In this document: in pieces, positions 1 to 5,868 of the stretch
Layout of the letters: every line of letters begins with the position of its first letter
How positions within the stretch are numbered: the first letter of the stretch is position 1
Assembly (NCBI GenBank): GCA_024763405.1
Contig: JANTFQ010000142.1
Coordinates: 1-6,321 of the forward strand
Source: Calditrichaceae bacterium
GTDB taxonomy: Bacteria; Calditrichota; Calditrichia; Calditrichales; Calditrichaceae
DNA length: 6,321 nt
Direction: 5' to 3'
Program-made: the position numbers and the translations under genes
Notes under the pieces: generated by a model
The model's database searches: none
Seen by the model: the letters and a program-made list of their open reading frames with translations, nothing else
Told to the model about the DNA's origin: nothing

Positions 1-698
1 CCGACGCCGGAACCACTGCCCATCAATGCGTCGCCCATGCCGGCCATAATGGTGCGAATATCGGCAAAATCCAGATTGATATAACCGTGTACATTGATTA
101 AATCCGAAATACTGCGCGTAGCTTCCAATAAAATAGAGTCGGCCACTTTAAAAGCGGAAATTACCGGTGTGTTTTTTTCAATGATAGAAAAAATACGATC
201 ATTGGGAATTACCAGTAAGGTGTCTACCCGGTCGCGCAGGGCCTCGATTCCTTTCTGTGAATTCCGTTTACGAACAGGCCCTTCGAACATAAAAGGAAGA
301 GTGGTAATTGCCACCGTCAGTGCACCTAAATCCTTGGCAATTTCCGCCACGATAGGAGCCGCGCCGGTTCCGGTTCCGCCACCCATTCCGCAGGTGACAA
401 AAACCATATCCGCGCCATTCAATACTTCGATAACGCGCTCTTTATCTTCTTCAATCGCATGCAAACCAACTTCCGGATTTGCTCCGGCGCCGAGTCCCTT
501 GGTTAAATTTTTCCCGATTTGAATACGGCTGGAAGCCTTACTCATTTCCAAATCCTGTGCATCGGTATTAATGGCTATAAATTCCACTCCGGAAAGTCCG
601 GCCTCGATCATACCGTTAAGGGCATTGCTTCCCGCACCGCCCACTCCGACGACTTTAATCTTTGCAGCCTGTTCGGCCGCTGAATCGAATTGAATCAT
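1..698 (-). CDS. ftsZ: Cell division protein FtsZ, 5' part (C-terminus cut by the window edge)
   Basis: FtsZ is the tubulin-like GTPase that polymerises into the cytoplasmic Z ring and recruits the divisome. I translated 232 complete codons from the ATG at 696-698; the frame is open to the left edge. Visible motifs are the N-terminal nucleotide loop KVVGVGGAGSNAL (about residues 15-27), NTDAQDL (44-50), GLGAGANPEVG (68-78), the tubulin signature GGGTGTG (106-112), a FEG motif (138-140), and the T7 catalytic loop NLDFAD (208-213), whose two aspartates drive GTP hydrolysis across the subunit interface. The GTPase domain is nearly complete. The C-terminal subdomain, linker and the conserved tail that binds FtsA lie outside the window. 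The start is supported by GGGAG (plus-strand 705-709), 6 nt upstream, and by alignment with the usual FtsZ N-terminus. It follows ftsA by 92 nt, and a 16-bp palindrome sits just upstream of the ribosome binding site. Identity is essentially certain. Confidence 0.98.
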   Translation of the reverse strand, partial: MIQFDSAAEQAAKIKVVGVGGAGSNALNGMIEAGLSGVEFIAINTDAQDLEMSKASSRIQIGKNLTKGLGAGANPEVGLHAIEEDKERVIEVLNGADMVFVTCGMGGGTGTGAAPIVAEIAKDLGALTVAITTLPFMFEGPVRKRNSQKGIEALRDRVDTLLVIPNDRIFSIIEKNTPVISAFKVADSILLEATRSISDLINVHGYINLDFADIRTIMAGMGDALMGSGSGV

Positions 699-709
699 CT
701 TATTCTCCC

Positions 710-725
710 GTTTTGTTAACAAAAC
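710..725. promoter_or_regulatory. Perfect 16-bp palindrome abutting the ftsZ ribosome binding site
   Basis: The sequence GTTTTGTTAACAAAAC is its own exact reverse complement, with a HpaI-type GTTAAC centre. On the coding (minus) strand its last base is followed directly by the GGGAG ribosome binding site of ftsZ. An uninterrupted palindrome with no loop fits a dimeric protein operator better than an RNA hairpin. As RNA it could still form a short, weak stem of about 6 bp around a tight loop next to the Shine-Dalgarno. What binds here, if anything, cannot be told from the sequence. It is AT-rich, so chance is possible. Confidence 0.4.
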
Positions 726-790
726 AAATGCTTTTACCGGGATACAGGTGACAAAGCCCTGAAATCCGGCAGATTATCTCTATTTAAAAA

Positions 791-2020
791 TTATCCAAAA
801 ATATTATCCACAAAATTTTTAAGACGCTGTTTTATCCATTCAAACGACAAGGAATCTTCACTTTCTGAGTGATCCGTATCTTTCATCGCGTAATAAATGA
901 GACCTACTCCGGTTGCATAAACCGGACTTTGAATGGTCTCCACCAGGCCGCCGCCCGCTTTGGGTAATCCGATGCGTACCGGCATACCCATTACCTGCTC
1001 TGCCAGTTCCGTAATGCCTTTTAACAGGGAAGCGCCGCCCGTGAGCACAACACCGGCGCCCATAGAATCGTAAACATTCGATTCCTTCATTTTTCGTTGA
1101 GCAATTTGAAAAAGCTCGGTCATTCGGGGTTGAATAATGGCAGAGAGTACGCTTCGCGAAATCTCCCGCGGCGCCCGGCCTCCCACTCCGGGAACCCGTA
1201 CAAGCTCTTCCTTTTCCAGCAGAGACTGCATGGCCACACCATATTTTTTCTTCAATTCTTCCGCCTGTTCGTGAACGGCATGCAGCCCCTGCGACAGATC
1301 ATTGGTTACCTGATTTCCGCCGATTCCCAAAACCGCCGTATGGCGAATACTGCCGTCGAAAAACATCGCAATGTCGGTGGTTCCACCGCCAATATCGACG
1401 ATGCAAACACCCAGCTCACGTTCATCCGCATCTAAAACTGAAAGGCTGGACGCATACGGTTCCAGCACAATATCTGCCACACCGTAACCCGCTTCACGAA
1501 TGCAGTTGGCAATATTATGAGCAGACGCAGCCGCAGCTGTTACAATATGCACTTCCGCTTCTAAGCGTGTGCCGGCCATATGCACCGGATTCTTAATGCC
1601 ATCCTGATCATCCACCACATATTCCTGAGGCAGTACATGCAAAATCTCCCGATCCATGGGCAGAGCAATCGCTTTAGCCGCATTGATCACCCGCTCCACA
1701 TCATCCTCGTCGATTATTTTATCCCGTCCGCTAACAGCGATGACGCCCTTACTGTTAATGGAACGAATATGATCGCCGGCAATGCCCGCGTAGACCTTGG
1801 TTATTTTATAACCGCACATGAGCTCGGCCTGCTCCACCGCCCGCTTGATGGAGCGCACGGTTTCGTCGATATTAATGACAACGCCACGCCGCAAACCGTC
1901 GGACGGCGCATGCCCTACACCCACAATATTCACATTTCCGTATTCATCCACTTTTCCTGCAACCGCGGCAATTTTTGTGGTGCCGATATCCAGACCGACA
2001 ATAATTTCATCTGTATTCAT
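791..2020 (-). CDS. ftsA: Cell division protein FtsA, actin-like membrane tether of FtsZ
   Basis: FtsA is an actin/Hsp70-fold ATPase that anchors FtsZ to the cytoplasmic membrane and connects the Z ring to late divisome proteins. The protein has 409 residues, close to the usual 410-420. Visible elements are phosphate-1 DIGTTK (residues 11-16), the FtsA-specific 1C region (about 85-165, inferred by position), phosphate-2 DIGGGTTD (209-216), the adenosine loop GVVLTGGASLLKG (323-335), an acidic linker (about 381-390), and a C-terminal amphipathic helix FEWIKQRLKNFVDNIFG (393-409). That helix is the membrane-targeting sequence and appears intact. The ATG is supported by GGAGA (plus-strand 2027-2031), 6 nt upstream, and by the standard FtsA N-terminus. 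It is separated from ftsQ by 245 nt, a loose join for this cluster, and lies 92 nt before ftsZ. The missing-domain pattern and sequence separate it from MreB and DnaK. No anomalies were seen. Confidence 0.98.
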   Translation of the reverse strand: MNTDEIIVGLDIGTTKIAAVAGKVDEYGNVNIVGVGHAPSDGLRRGVVINIDETVRSIKRAVEQAELMCGYKITKVYAGIAGDHIRSINSKGVIAVSGRDKIIDEDDVERVINAAKAIALPMDREILHVLPQEYVVDDQDGIKNPVHMAGTRLEAEVHIVTAAAASAHNIANCIREAGYGVADIVLEPYASSLSVLDADERELGVCIVDIGGGTTDIAMFFDGSIRHTAVLGIGGNQVTNDLSQGLHAVHEQAEELKKKYGVAMQSLLEKEELVRVPGVGGRAPREISRSVLSAIIQPRMTELFQIAQRKMKESNVYDSMGAGVVLTGGASLLKGITELAEQVMGMPVRIGLPKAGGGLVETIQSPVYATGVGLIYYAMKDTDHSESEDSLSFEWIKQRLKNFVDNIFG

Positions 2021-2091
2021 CTGTTTTCTCCAAAGAGAAGGGTTTATGTATTTTAGCGCCTACGCCCTTTTGGGAATGTTTCGCCTCTGTT

Positions 2092-2199
2092 TTATTTTTT
2101 CCTTGCGTTTGTCCCGTTCTTTACGGTTAATTTTTTATTTTGCAAAGCCGTACAATCTGGCTGATTGCGATACAAGTATTCCTGGTCCGCTTCTACCAT
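2092..2199 (-). CDS. Doubtful 35-codon ORF between ftsQ and ftsA
   Basis: An ATG-to-TAA frame of 35 codons lies inside the ftsQ-ftsA spacer. It begins MVEADQEYLYRNQ, ends in a lysine-rich NARKK, and resembles nothing I recognise. No good Shine-Dalgarno precedes the ATG. A six-A run (plus-strand 2131-2136) lies in its middle. A -1 shift there would continue into a very basic frame (NRKERDKRKEKIKQRR followed by a few residues) ending at TAG (plus-strand 2060-2062), giving about 46 residues. The coding strand here is purine- and A-rich, which by itself yields Lys/Arg/Glu codons, so chance is a good explanation. It is listed only because it is the one plausible small frame in this spacer. Confidence 0.15.
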   Translation of the reverse strand: MVEADQEYLYRNQPDCTALQNKKLTVKNGTNARKK

Positions 2200-2213
2200 A
2201 TTACATCACTTTT

Positions 2214-2239
2214 TAATGAATACGCTTCACAATTCATTA
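2214..2239. repeat. AT-rich inverted repeat downstream of ftsQ
   Basis: TAATGAAT (2214-2221) and ATTCATTA (2232-2239) are exact reverse complements separated by 10 nt. The pair lies 27 nt past the ftsQ stop codon in the direction of transcription. The stem would have only one G-C pair and no T-run follows on the minus strand, so it is not a convincing intrinsic terminator. It could be a protein-binding site or 3'-end structure, or chance in AT-rich sequence. Confidence 0.35.
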
Positions 2240-2265
2240 TTTTAACTTCGTAATTCTTGCAATTT

Positions 2266-3051
2266 TTATCCGCGTTTTTCTTTTACAATTAACTGATCTT
2301 GATAGCGTACATCGAAATAATCGTAAGCAGCCAGCCTGCTCCAGTCTAAGTATTTTTTAAAGTACTGGGAAAGCAAAAACAGATTCTCCTGATAATTTTT
2401 TTTATTGAACCGTACAGATGCACCGCCCCGCACTAATTTAAGCCGCAAATCATTTATACGGCCCATATCAATTTCCGATACGACCTCACTTAAAGGAGAC
2501 TGCATCCAGCGCATATAAACCAATATCTCCGTCCCCAAAAGCGCTTTTTTAGAAAGCGTCTTTTCTCCCAGACTGCCAAGCGCTTCCTTTACGCCGGTAA
2601 TAAAAGGTAAATTCCAGCTAAGGTGATTTTTCGGAACGGGCATTAAAACCCCGTCTTCGCCAATCAGATTCAATCCGCGTCCATATATAAAAGCCACCGG
2701 TTTACGTTCTTCCACCACTATTCTTAGTGTGGCCGGCAAGCTGCGTACCGCACCGGCAGATTTAATATAGGGCGATTTAATTAAATTCTTAACAACCTGC
2801 GAGGGGCGTAAATACAACAGTTTTGTTTCCCCCTTCGGCAATCCGCATAATTCCAGAATTTCCGTACGGGATAAAATATGGTTTCCCTTAATATCAATGT
2901 CCACCAACTTAAAAGAAGCCAGGTTATCCTGAAGATAGGAATTGATATATTTATAGCCATAGGCTGCAAAAGACAGAACGGTTAATACCGCAAGATAAGT
3001 CAGTCCGGCACGAATAGATTTACGTCTCTTTTTTGTTAAGCGTTTTGCCAT
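2266..3051 (-). CDS. ftsQ: Cell division protein FtsQ/DivIB
   Basis: FtsQ is a bitopic inner-membrane protein that, with FtsB and FtsL, bridges cytoplasmic and periplasmic parts of the divisome and controls septal peptidoglycan synthesis. The 261-residue product has a strongly basic cytoplasmic tail (KRLTKKRRKSIR, residues 3-14), one transmembrane segment (about 15-34), then a periplasmic POTRA domain (about 47-115; FKLVDIDIKGNHILSRTEIL opens it and LRIVVEERKPVAFIYG closes it). The FtsQ beta domain follows, including NLIGEDGVLMPVP (128-140) and an LPFITG motif (148-153). Length and topology match the family. The ATG start puts the basic tail and membrane helix in normal positions. The best upstream Shine-Dalgarno candidate, GGAAAG (plus-strand 3064-3069), is 12 nt away, weaker and longer-spaced than for its neighbours. 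The gene is 339 nt from murC and 245 nt from ftsA, so it may be translated independently rather than coupled. Confidence 0.95.
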   Translation of the reverse strand: MAKRLTKKRRKSIRAGLTYLAVLTVLSFAAYGYKYINSYLQDNLASFKLVDIDIKGNHILSRTEILELCGLPKGETKLLYLRPSQVVKNLIKSPYIKSAGAVRSLPATLRIVVEERKPVAFIYGRGLNLIGEDGVLMPVPKNHLSWNLPFITGVKEALGSLGEKTLSKKALLGTEILVYMRWMQSPLSEVVSEIDMGRINDLRLKLVRGGASVRFNKKNYQENLFLLSQYFKKYLDWSRLAAYDYFDVRYQDQLIVKEKRG

Positions 3052-3209
3052 ATTGTTGTATTTCTTTCCAGTTTATTCTTTTAAGCCACAGAGGGCTCAG
3101 AATTAGTCTTTTTATTTTCAAATACCTACATTAAAAAAATATCTTCTGCTCCCGTCATCTGAAAGGATGGTTCCTTCTTAAGTAGTGTTTGTCTTTAAAG
3201 TAGTCTAAA

Positions 3210-3313
3210 ACCTCACCTCCCGAAGTATCGGGGCAGGCCAGCCTCTCCTGAAAGGAGAGGGAGAAAAGAAAGTTCCCCTTCTCCTTGTAGGAGAAGGGGT
3301 TAGGGGATGAGGT
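3210..3313. repeat. Palindromic, three-hairpin intergenic repeat element (REP/MITE-like)
   Basis: The element is bounded by short inverted ends, ACCTCA (3210-3215) and TGAGGT (3308-3313), with imperfect C-rich/G-rich continuation inward. Inside are three tight hairpins: CCCGA/TCGGG with a 4-nt loop (3219-3232), CCTCTCCT/AGGAGAGG with a GAA loop (3242-3260), and an 11-bp perfect CCCCTTCTCCT/AGGAGAAGGGG stem with a TGT loop (3275-3299). Read on the minus strand, its translation gives the SSPNPFS type of peptide often mis-annotated from such repeats. From general knowledge, sequences of this style occur in many copies between genes in diverse bacteria. There is no transposase here, so it would be non-autonomous. 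Copy number in this genome cannot be seen from one window. Confidence 0.75.
3262..3299 (-). terminator. Possible intrinsic terminator or attenuator between murC and ftsQ
   Basis: Reading the minus strand, the 11-bp stem (3275-3299) is followed by AACTTTCTTTTCTC, a T-rich but interrupted tail. This resembles a weak Rho-independent terminator and could reduce read-through from murC into ftsQ-ftsA-ftsZ. The T-run is broken by C residues and the hairpin belongs to a repeat element, so it may be incidental. The opposite strand has no T-tail after the same stem. Confidence 0.3.
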
Positions 3314-3390
3314 ATTGATGACAATAGAAAGAATCATAAAAATTCTCATTATTTTCTGACTTTATGGACAGACTCTAAGTAATGTAAAAA

Positions 3391-4752
3391 TTAACCCTTC
3401 TTTAAAAGCGTCGCTAATTCTCTTGAACTTTTCCAAATATCTCCGGCGCCCATAAACAAAACCAAATCACCGGGCCGTACTATATCGCTTAATTCTTGTG
3501 CTAGCTGCCCTTTGTTTTCTACATAGTGATGCTCATTCTCGAGCGCGTCCGCAATCATTTTTCCGCTGACGCCCGGAAGGGGTAACTCCCGTGCCGGATA
3601 GACGTTGGTGATCACGGTTGTATCCGCCTTAGATAAAACGGCAGCAAATTCCGCGTAAAAATCCCGGGTGCGCGAATAGAGATGCGGCTGAAACACCGCG
3701 ATAACCCGTCGCTGCCAGCCGTTTAGTGCCGCATTAAGCGCCGCTTCTGTTTCGGAAGGATGATGGGCATAATCATCCACGATTAAAATATCATTCACCG
3801 TGTCCACAATTTCGAACCGCCGTCCAACCCCTTTAAATTCCGCCAACCCCCGTTGAATATCTGCAAAGGAAACACCGAGTTCCAGCGCGGCGGCAGCAGC
3901 GGCCAGCGCGTTTTTGACATTGTGCGCACCGGGCGCGTGTAACTTTATGTGTCCCAGCAACTCCCCGTGCAAATATAAATCCCAGGATGAAGCCGCTTTG
4001 TCATACGTAATTGTTTTCGCGCTCAAATCCGCTTTCTCAGACAAGCCAAAGGTCATGGTCAGGCTGTTAATCTCCGGCCGGATTTGATTTAGATTTTCAT
4101 CATCCGCGCATAAAATAACCGTCCCATCGAAGGCGGTTTGATTAGCAAATTGCAAAAAAGTTTTTTTCAGATCATTCAAATCTGCATAGATATCAAGATG
4201 ATCTTCTTCCAGTGACGTAATAACCGCAATGCGCGGAAACAAGGCCAAAAAGGAACGATCATACTCATCGGCTTCGGCCACGAGCCAGTCGCTTCCGCCG
4301 AGACGGGCATTAGTCATCAGGTTTTGCAAACGTCCGCCGGCCACGATGGTCGGGTCCATTTCGGCCTGAAGCAGAATACTGCTCAACATCGAGGTAGTGC
4401 TGGTTTTCCCATGCGTTCCGGCAATACCGATTCCAAACTTGCGGTTAAATAACTGCCCCAGCATTTCCGCCCGGCGGATTAGCGGGATATGCAACATCCG
4501 CGCCCGTTCCATTTCCGGGTTGTCCGCCGGAATAGCAGAACTGAATACTAAAAAATCAACTGCGTTTACATTTTCGGCGCGGTGTCCCTCGTAAATTTTA
4601 GCGCCTTTTGATTCGAGATAACGTGTGACTTCGGTTTTCTCGCGATCGGAACCGCTCACCTGGTGTCCCATATCCATCAGTATTTCAGCCAGGCCGCTCA
4701 TCCCGGCCCCGCCGATGCCGATGAAATAGAATTTTATTGCGCGCGTTTTCAA
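3391..4752 (-). CDS. murC: UDP-N-acetylmuramate--L-alanine ligase MurC (TTG start)
   Basis: MurC is the cytoplasmic ATP-dependent ligase that adds L-alanine to UDP-MurNAc, the first step of stem peptide assembly. The 453 residues show all three Mur ligase domains: the N-terminal UDP-binding fold with GIGGAGMSGLA (12-22), the central ATPase domain with P-loop GTHGKTSTT (112-120), EADEYDRSFL (160-169), EEDHLDIY (182-189) and HNVKNALAA (277-285), and the C-terminal domain with GVGRRFE (308-314), DDYAHHPSE (326-334), FQPHLYSRT (354-362) and GAGDIW (435-440). The DDYAHHPSE block is typical of MurC rather than MurD, MurE or MurF. The start is TTG (plus-strand CAA at 4750-4752). AGAAGGA (plus-strand 4761-4767) lies 8 nt upstream, there is no ATG or GTG between the preceding in-frame stop and this TTG, and the next in-frame ATG (Met18) would destroy the nucleotide-binding loop. 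It overlaps the murG stop by 4 nt (TTGA), suggesting translational coupling. Confidence 0.97.
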   Translation of the reverse strand: MKTRAIKFYFIGIGGAGMSGLAEILMDMGHQVSGSDREKTEVTRYLESKGAKIYEGHRAENVNAVDFLVFSSAIPADNPEMERARMLHIPLIRRAEMLGQLFNRKFGIGIAGTHGKTSTTSMLSSILLQAEMDPTIVAGGRLQNLMTNARLGGSDWLVAEADEYDRSFLALFPRIAVITSLEEDHLDIYADLNDLKKTFLQFANQTAFDGTVILCADDENLNQIRPEINSLTMTFGLSEKADLSAKTITYDKAASSWDLYLHGELLGHIKLHAPGAHNVKNALAAAAAALELGVSFADIQRGLAEFKGVGRRFEIVDTVNDILIVDDYAHHPSETEAALNAALNGWQRRVIAVFQPHLYSRTRDFYAEFAAVLSKADTTVITNVYPARELPLPGVSGKMIADALENEHHYVENKGQLAQELSDIVRPGDLVLFMGAGDIWKSSRELATLLKKG

Positions 4753-5864
4753 TTGATATTTCCTTCTAACAGCCGTTTAATAGCGCTGATCATTTCAACA
4801 TAGGTATCACTGTGATGCATTCCGGCAGAACGGGAACTCATCATTCTGCGTTTGCGCTCATCCCCGGCCAATGCGTGCACCGCCCGGCTCAGATTTGCAT
4901 TTAAATCCGCATCGTCTTTTACCACAACGGCCGCCTTCCGGTTTTGCAGCGCCTGGGCATTTTTGAACTGGTGGTCTCCGGCCGCATACGGATAAGGCAC
5001 CAGGATTGAAGGCATACCAGCTGCTATCAATTCTGACAAAGTCATGGCACCGGCCCTGCAAACGGCAAAATCGGCTACGGCATATGCGCGCTGCATACCG
5101 TTGATAAACGGGAAAGGCTGCACATGTTTTATACTATTTTTGTGGATAAAATAACGCACGTTATCAATTTCGTTCATGCCCGTTTGCCATAAAATTTGAT
5201 AGCCTTTCGGAATTCCGGCACTGAGCAGCATTTCCTGAAGCGCCTTATTGATACTGGCCGCGCCCTGACTTCCCCCGAACACCAGAATCACTTTTCTACC
5301 CTCTTCCAGATGAAACGCATGGTGCAGCGCTTCTACCGATTCTTCGATTGCCTCCACCTGAATGGGATTGCCGGTAACCAGAATTTTAGCCTGTGTCTGC
5401 AAAAATTCTTTTGCCTCCGAATACGCCAAAAAAATTAAATCGGCTTTTTTTGCCAGCAGCCTGGTAGTCACACCGGGGAAACTGTTTTGCTCCTGCAGGA
5501 CCGTTGGAATTCCCAGCTTCTGAGCGGATTTGAGCACCGGACCCATTACATAGCCGCCTGTTCCAATTACGAGATGCGGATTAAATTCTTTTAATTTTGT
5601 TTTGCTGATGCGCATACTTTGATACAACTTCCACGGAAATGATAAATTTTTTGTTGTTAAGCGGCGCTGAAATCCTGCCGCCGGAATGTATTCCAGCGGA
5701 TATCCCGCCTCCGGGACTTTGATGTTTTCCAGTCCGCGCTGCGTCCCGAAAAAGAGAAACTCAGTTTTCCACTCCTGTTCAATGGCTCGTGCCATATTAA
5801 GCGCCGGAAAGACATGCCCTCCGGTGCCGCCGCCGGCAAAAACCACCCGCAACTGCGTGTTCAT
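4749..5864 (-). CDS. murG: Lipid II synthase MurG (UDP-GlcNAc:lipid I GlcNAc transferase)
   Basis: MurG is a GT28-family, GT-B fold glycosyltransferase at the cytoplasmic membrane face. It moves GlcNAc from UDP-GlcNAc onto lipid I to form lipid II. The product has 371 residues, normal for the family. Visible are the first glycine loop GGGTGGH (11-17), the second GTGGY (101-105), EQN (125-127), GNP (165-167), the third glycine loop GGSQGA (197-202), CRAGAMTLSEL (269-279), containing the sugar-nucleotide-contacting glutamate, and VPYPYAAGDHQFKNA (289-303). The basic and hydrophobic FPWKLYQSMR stretch (76-85) fits the membrane-contact face. The ATG has GGTGGA (plus-strand 5873-5878) 8 nt upstream. 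That site lies over the last ftsW codons, and the ftsW stop is 4 nt before the start, so the two are probably translationally coupled. Its stop codon overlaps the murC start. No key residues appear to be missing. Confidence 0.98.
   Translation of the reverse strand: MNTQLRVVFAGGGTGGHVFPALNMARAIEQEWKTEFLFFGTQRGLENIKVPEAGYPLEYIPAAGFQRRLTTKNLSFPWKLYQSMRISKTKLKEFNPHLVIGTGGYVMGPVLKSAQKLGIPTVLQEQNSFPGVTTRLLAKKADLIFLAYSEAKEFLQTQAKILVTGNPIQVEAIEESVEALHHAFHLEEGRKVILVFGGSQGAASINKALQEMLLSAGIPKGYQILWQTGMNEIDNVRYFIHKNSIKHVQPFPFINGMQRAYAVADFAVCRAGAMTLSELIAAGMPSILVPYPYAAGDHQFKNAQALQNRKAAVVVKDDADLNANLSRAVHALAGDERKRRMMSSRSAGMHHSDTYVEMISAIKRLLEGNIN
4761..4767 (-). promoter_or_regulatory. Ribosome binding site that fixes the murC TTG start
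   Basis: On the minus strand AGAAGGA lies within the final murG codons, 8 nt before the TTG at 4752. It is a strong Shine-Dalgarno at ideal spacing, and no ATG competes nearby, so it decides the murC start in favour of the TTG that overlaps the murG stop. Confidence 0.8.
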
Positions 5865-5868
5865 ATTT

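Larger units (their letters stand above)
2021..2265. other. ftsQ-ftsA intergenic spacer, 245 nt
   Basis: This AT-rich spacer separates the ftsQ stop from the ftsA start. It contains an inverted repeat (2214-2239), the doubtful short ORF (2092-2199), and the ftsA ribosome binding site at 2027-2031. I looked for sigma-70-like promoter pairs on the minus strand and found none with both acceptable boxes and a 16-18 nt spacing. I also found no hairpin followed by a T-run that would act as a terminator. A promoter for ftsA-ftsZ here remains possible but is not demonstrated. Confidence 0.6.
3052..3390. other. murC-ftsQ intergenic spacer, 339 nt, repeat-bearing
   Basis: No credible gene lies here. 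The 64-codon minus-strand frame at 3155-3349 is a translation of repeat sequence. The spacer holds the 104-bp palindromic element (3210-3313). It also has a decayed hairpin at 3154-3171, with core CATC/GATG, flanking G-T pairs and a GAAA loop read on the plus strand. A GCCACAGAGGGC-containing segment (3083-3100) resembles a common dispersed repeat in environmental bacteria. The flanks (3314-3390 and 3052-3209) are AT-rich with no clear promoter. Many lineages carry murB and sometimes ddl between murC and ftsQ; neither is present, nor is any recognisable remnant. Confidence 0.7.

Noticed and set aside
94..522. 142-codon plus-strand ORF
   Set aside because: It lies entirely antisense to ftsZ, whose conserved motifs are read in the other strand. 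The Ser/Pro/Ala-rich translation is a shadow.
699..790. Sigma-70 promoter for ftsZ in the ftsA-ftsZ spacer (e.g. TTGTCA, or GATAAT near the ftsA stop)
   Set aside because: No pair of boxes had both a fair match and a 16-18 nt spacing, so I could not support a promoter.
2066..2075. CCCTTTTGGG as a possible terminator hairpin before ftsA
   Set aside because: The stem is only 3 bp with a 4-nt loop and no T-run follows on either strand.
1097..2216. Three overlapping plus-strand ORFs (1097-1435, 1580-2056, 1818-2216)
   Set aside because: They are antisense to ftsA or extend from it into the spacer, overlap each other in different frames, and have no recognisable domains.
3155..3349. 64-codon minus-strand ORF between murC and ftsQ
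   Set aside because: Most of it is a translation of the 104-bp palindromic repeat (SSPNPFS and CPDTSGG type peptide), and it has no family resemblance. Such frames are common annotation artefacts.
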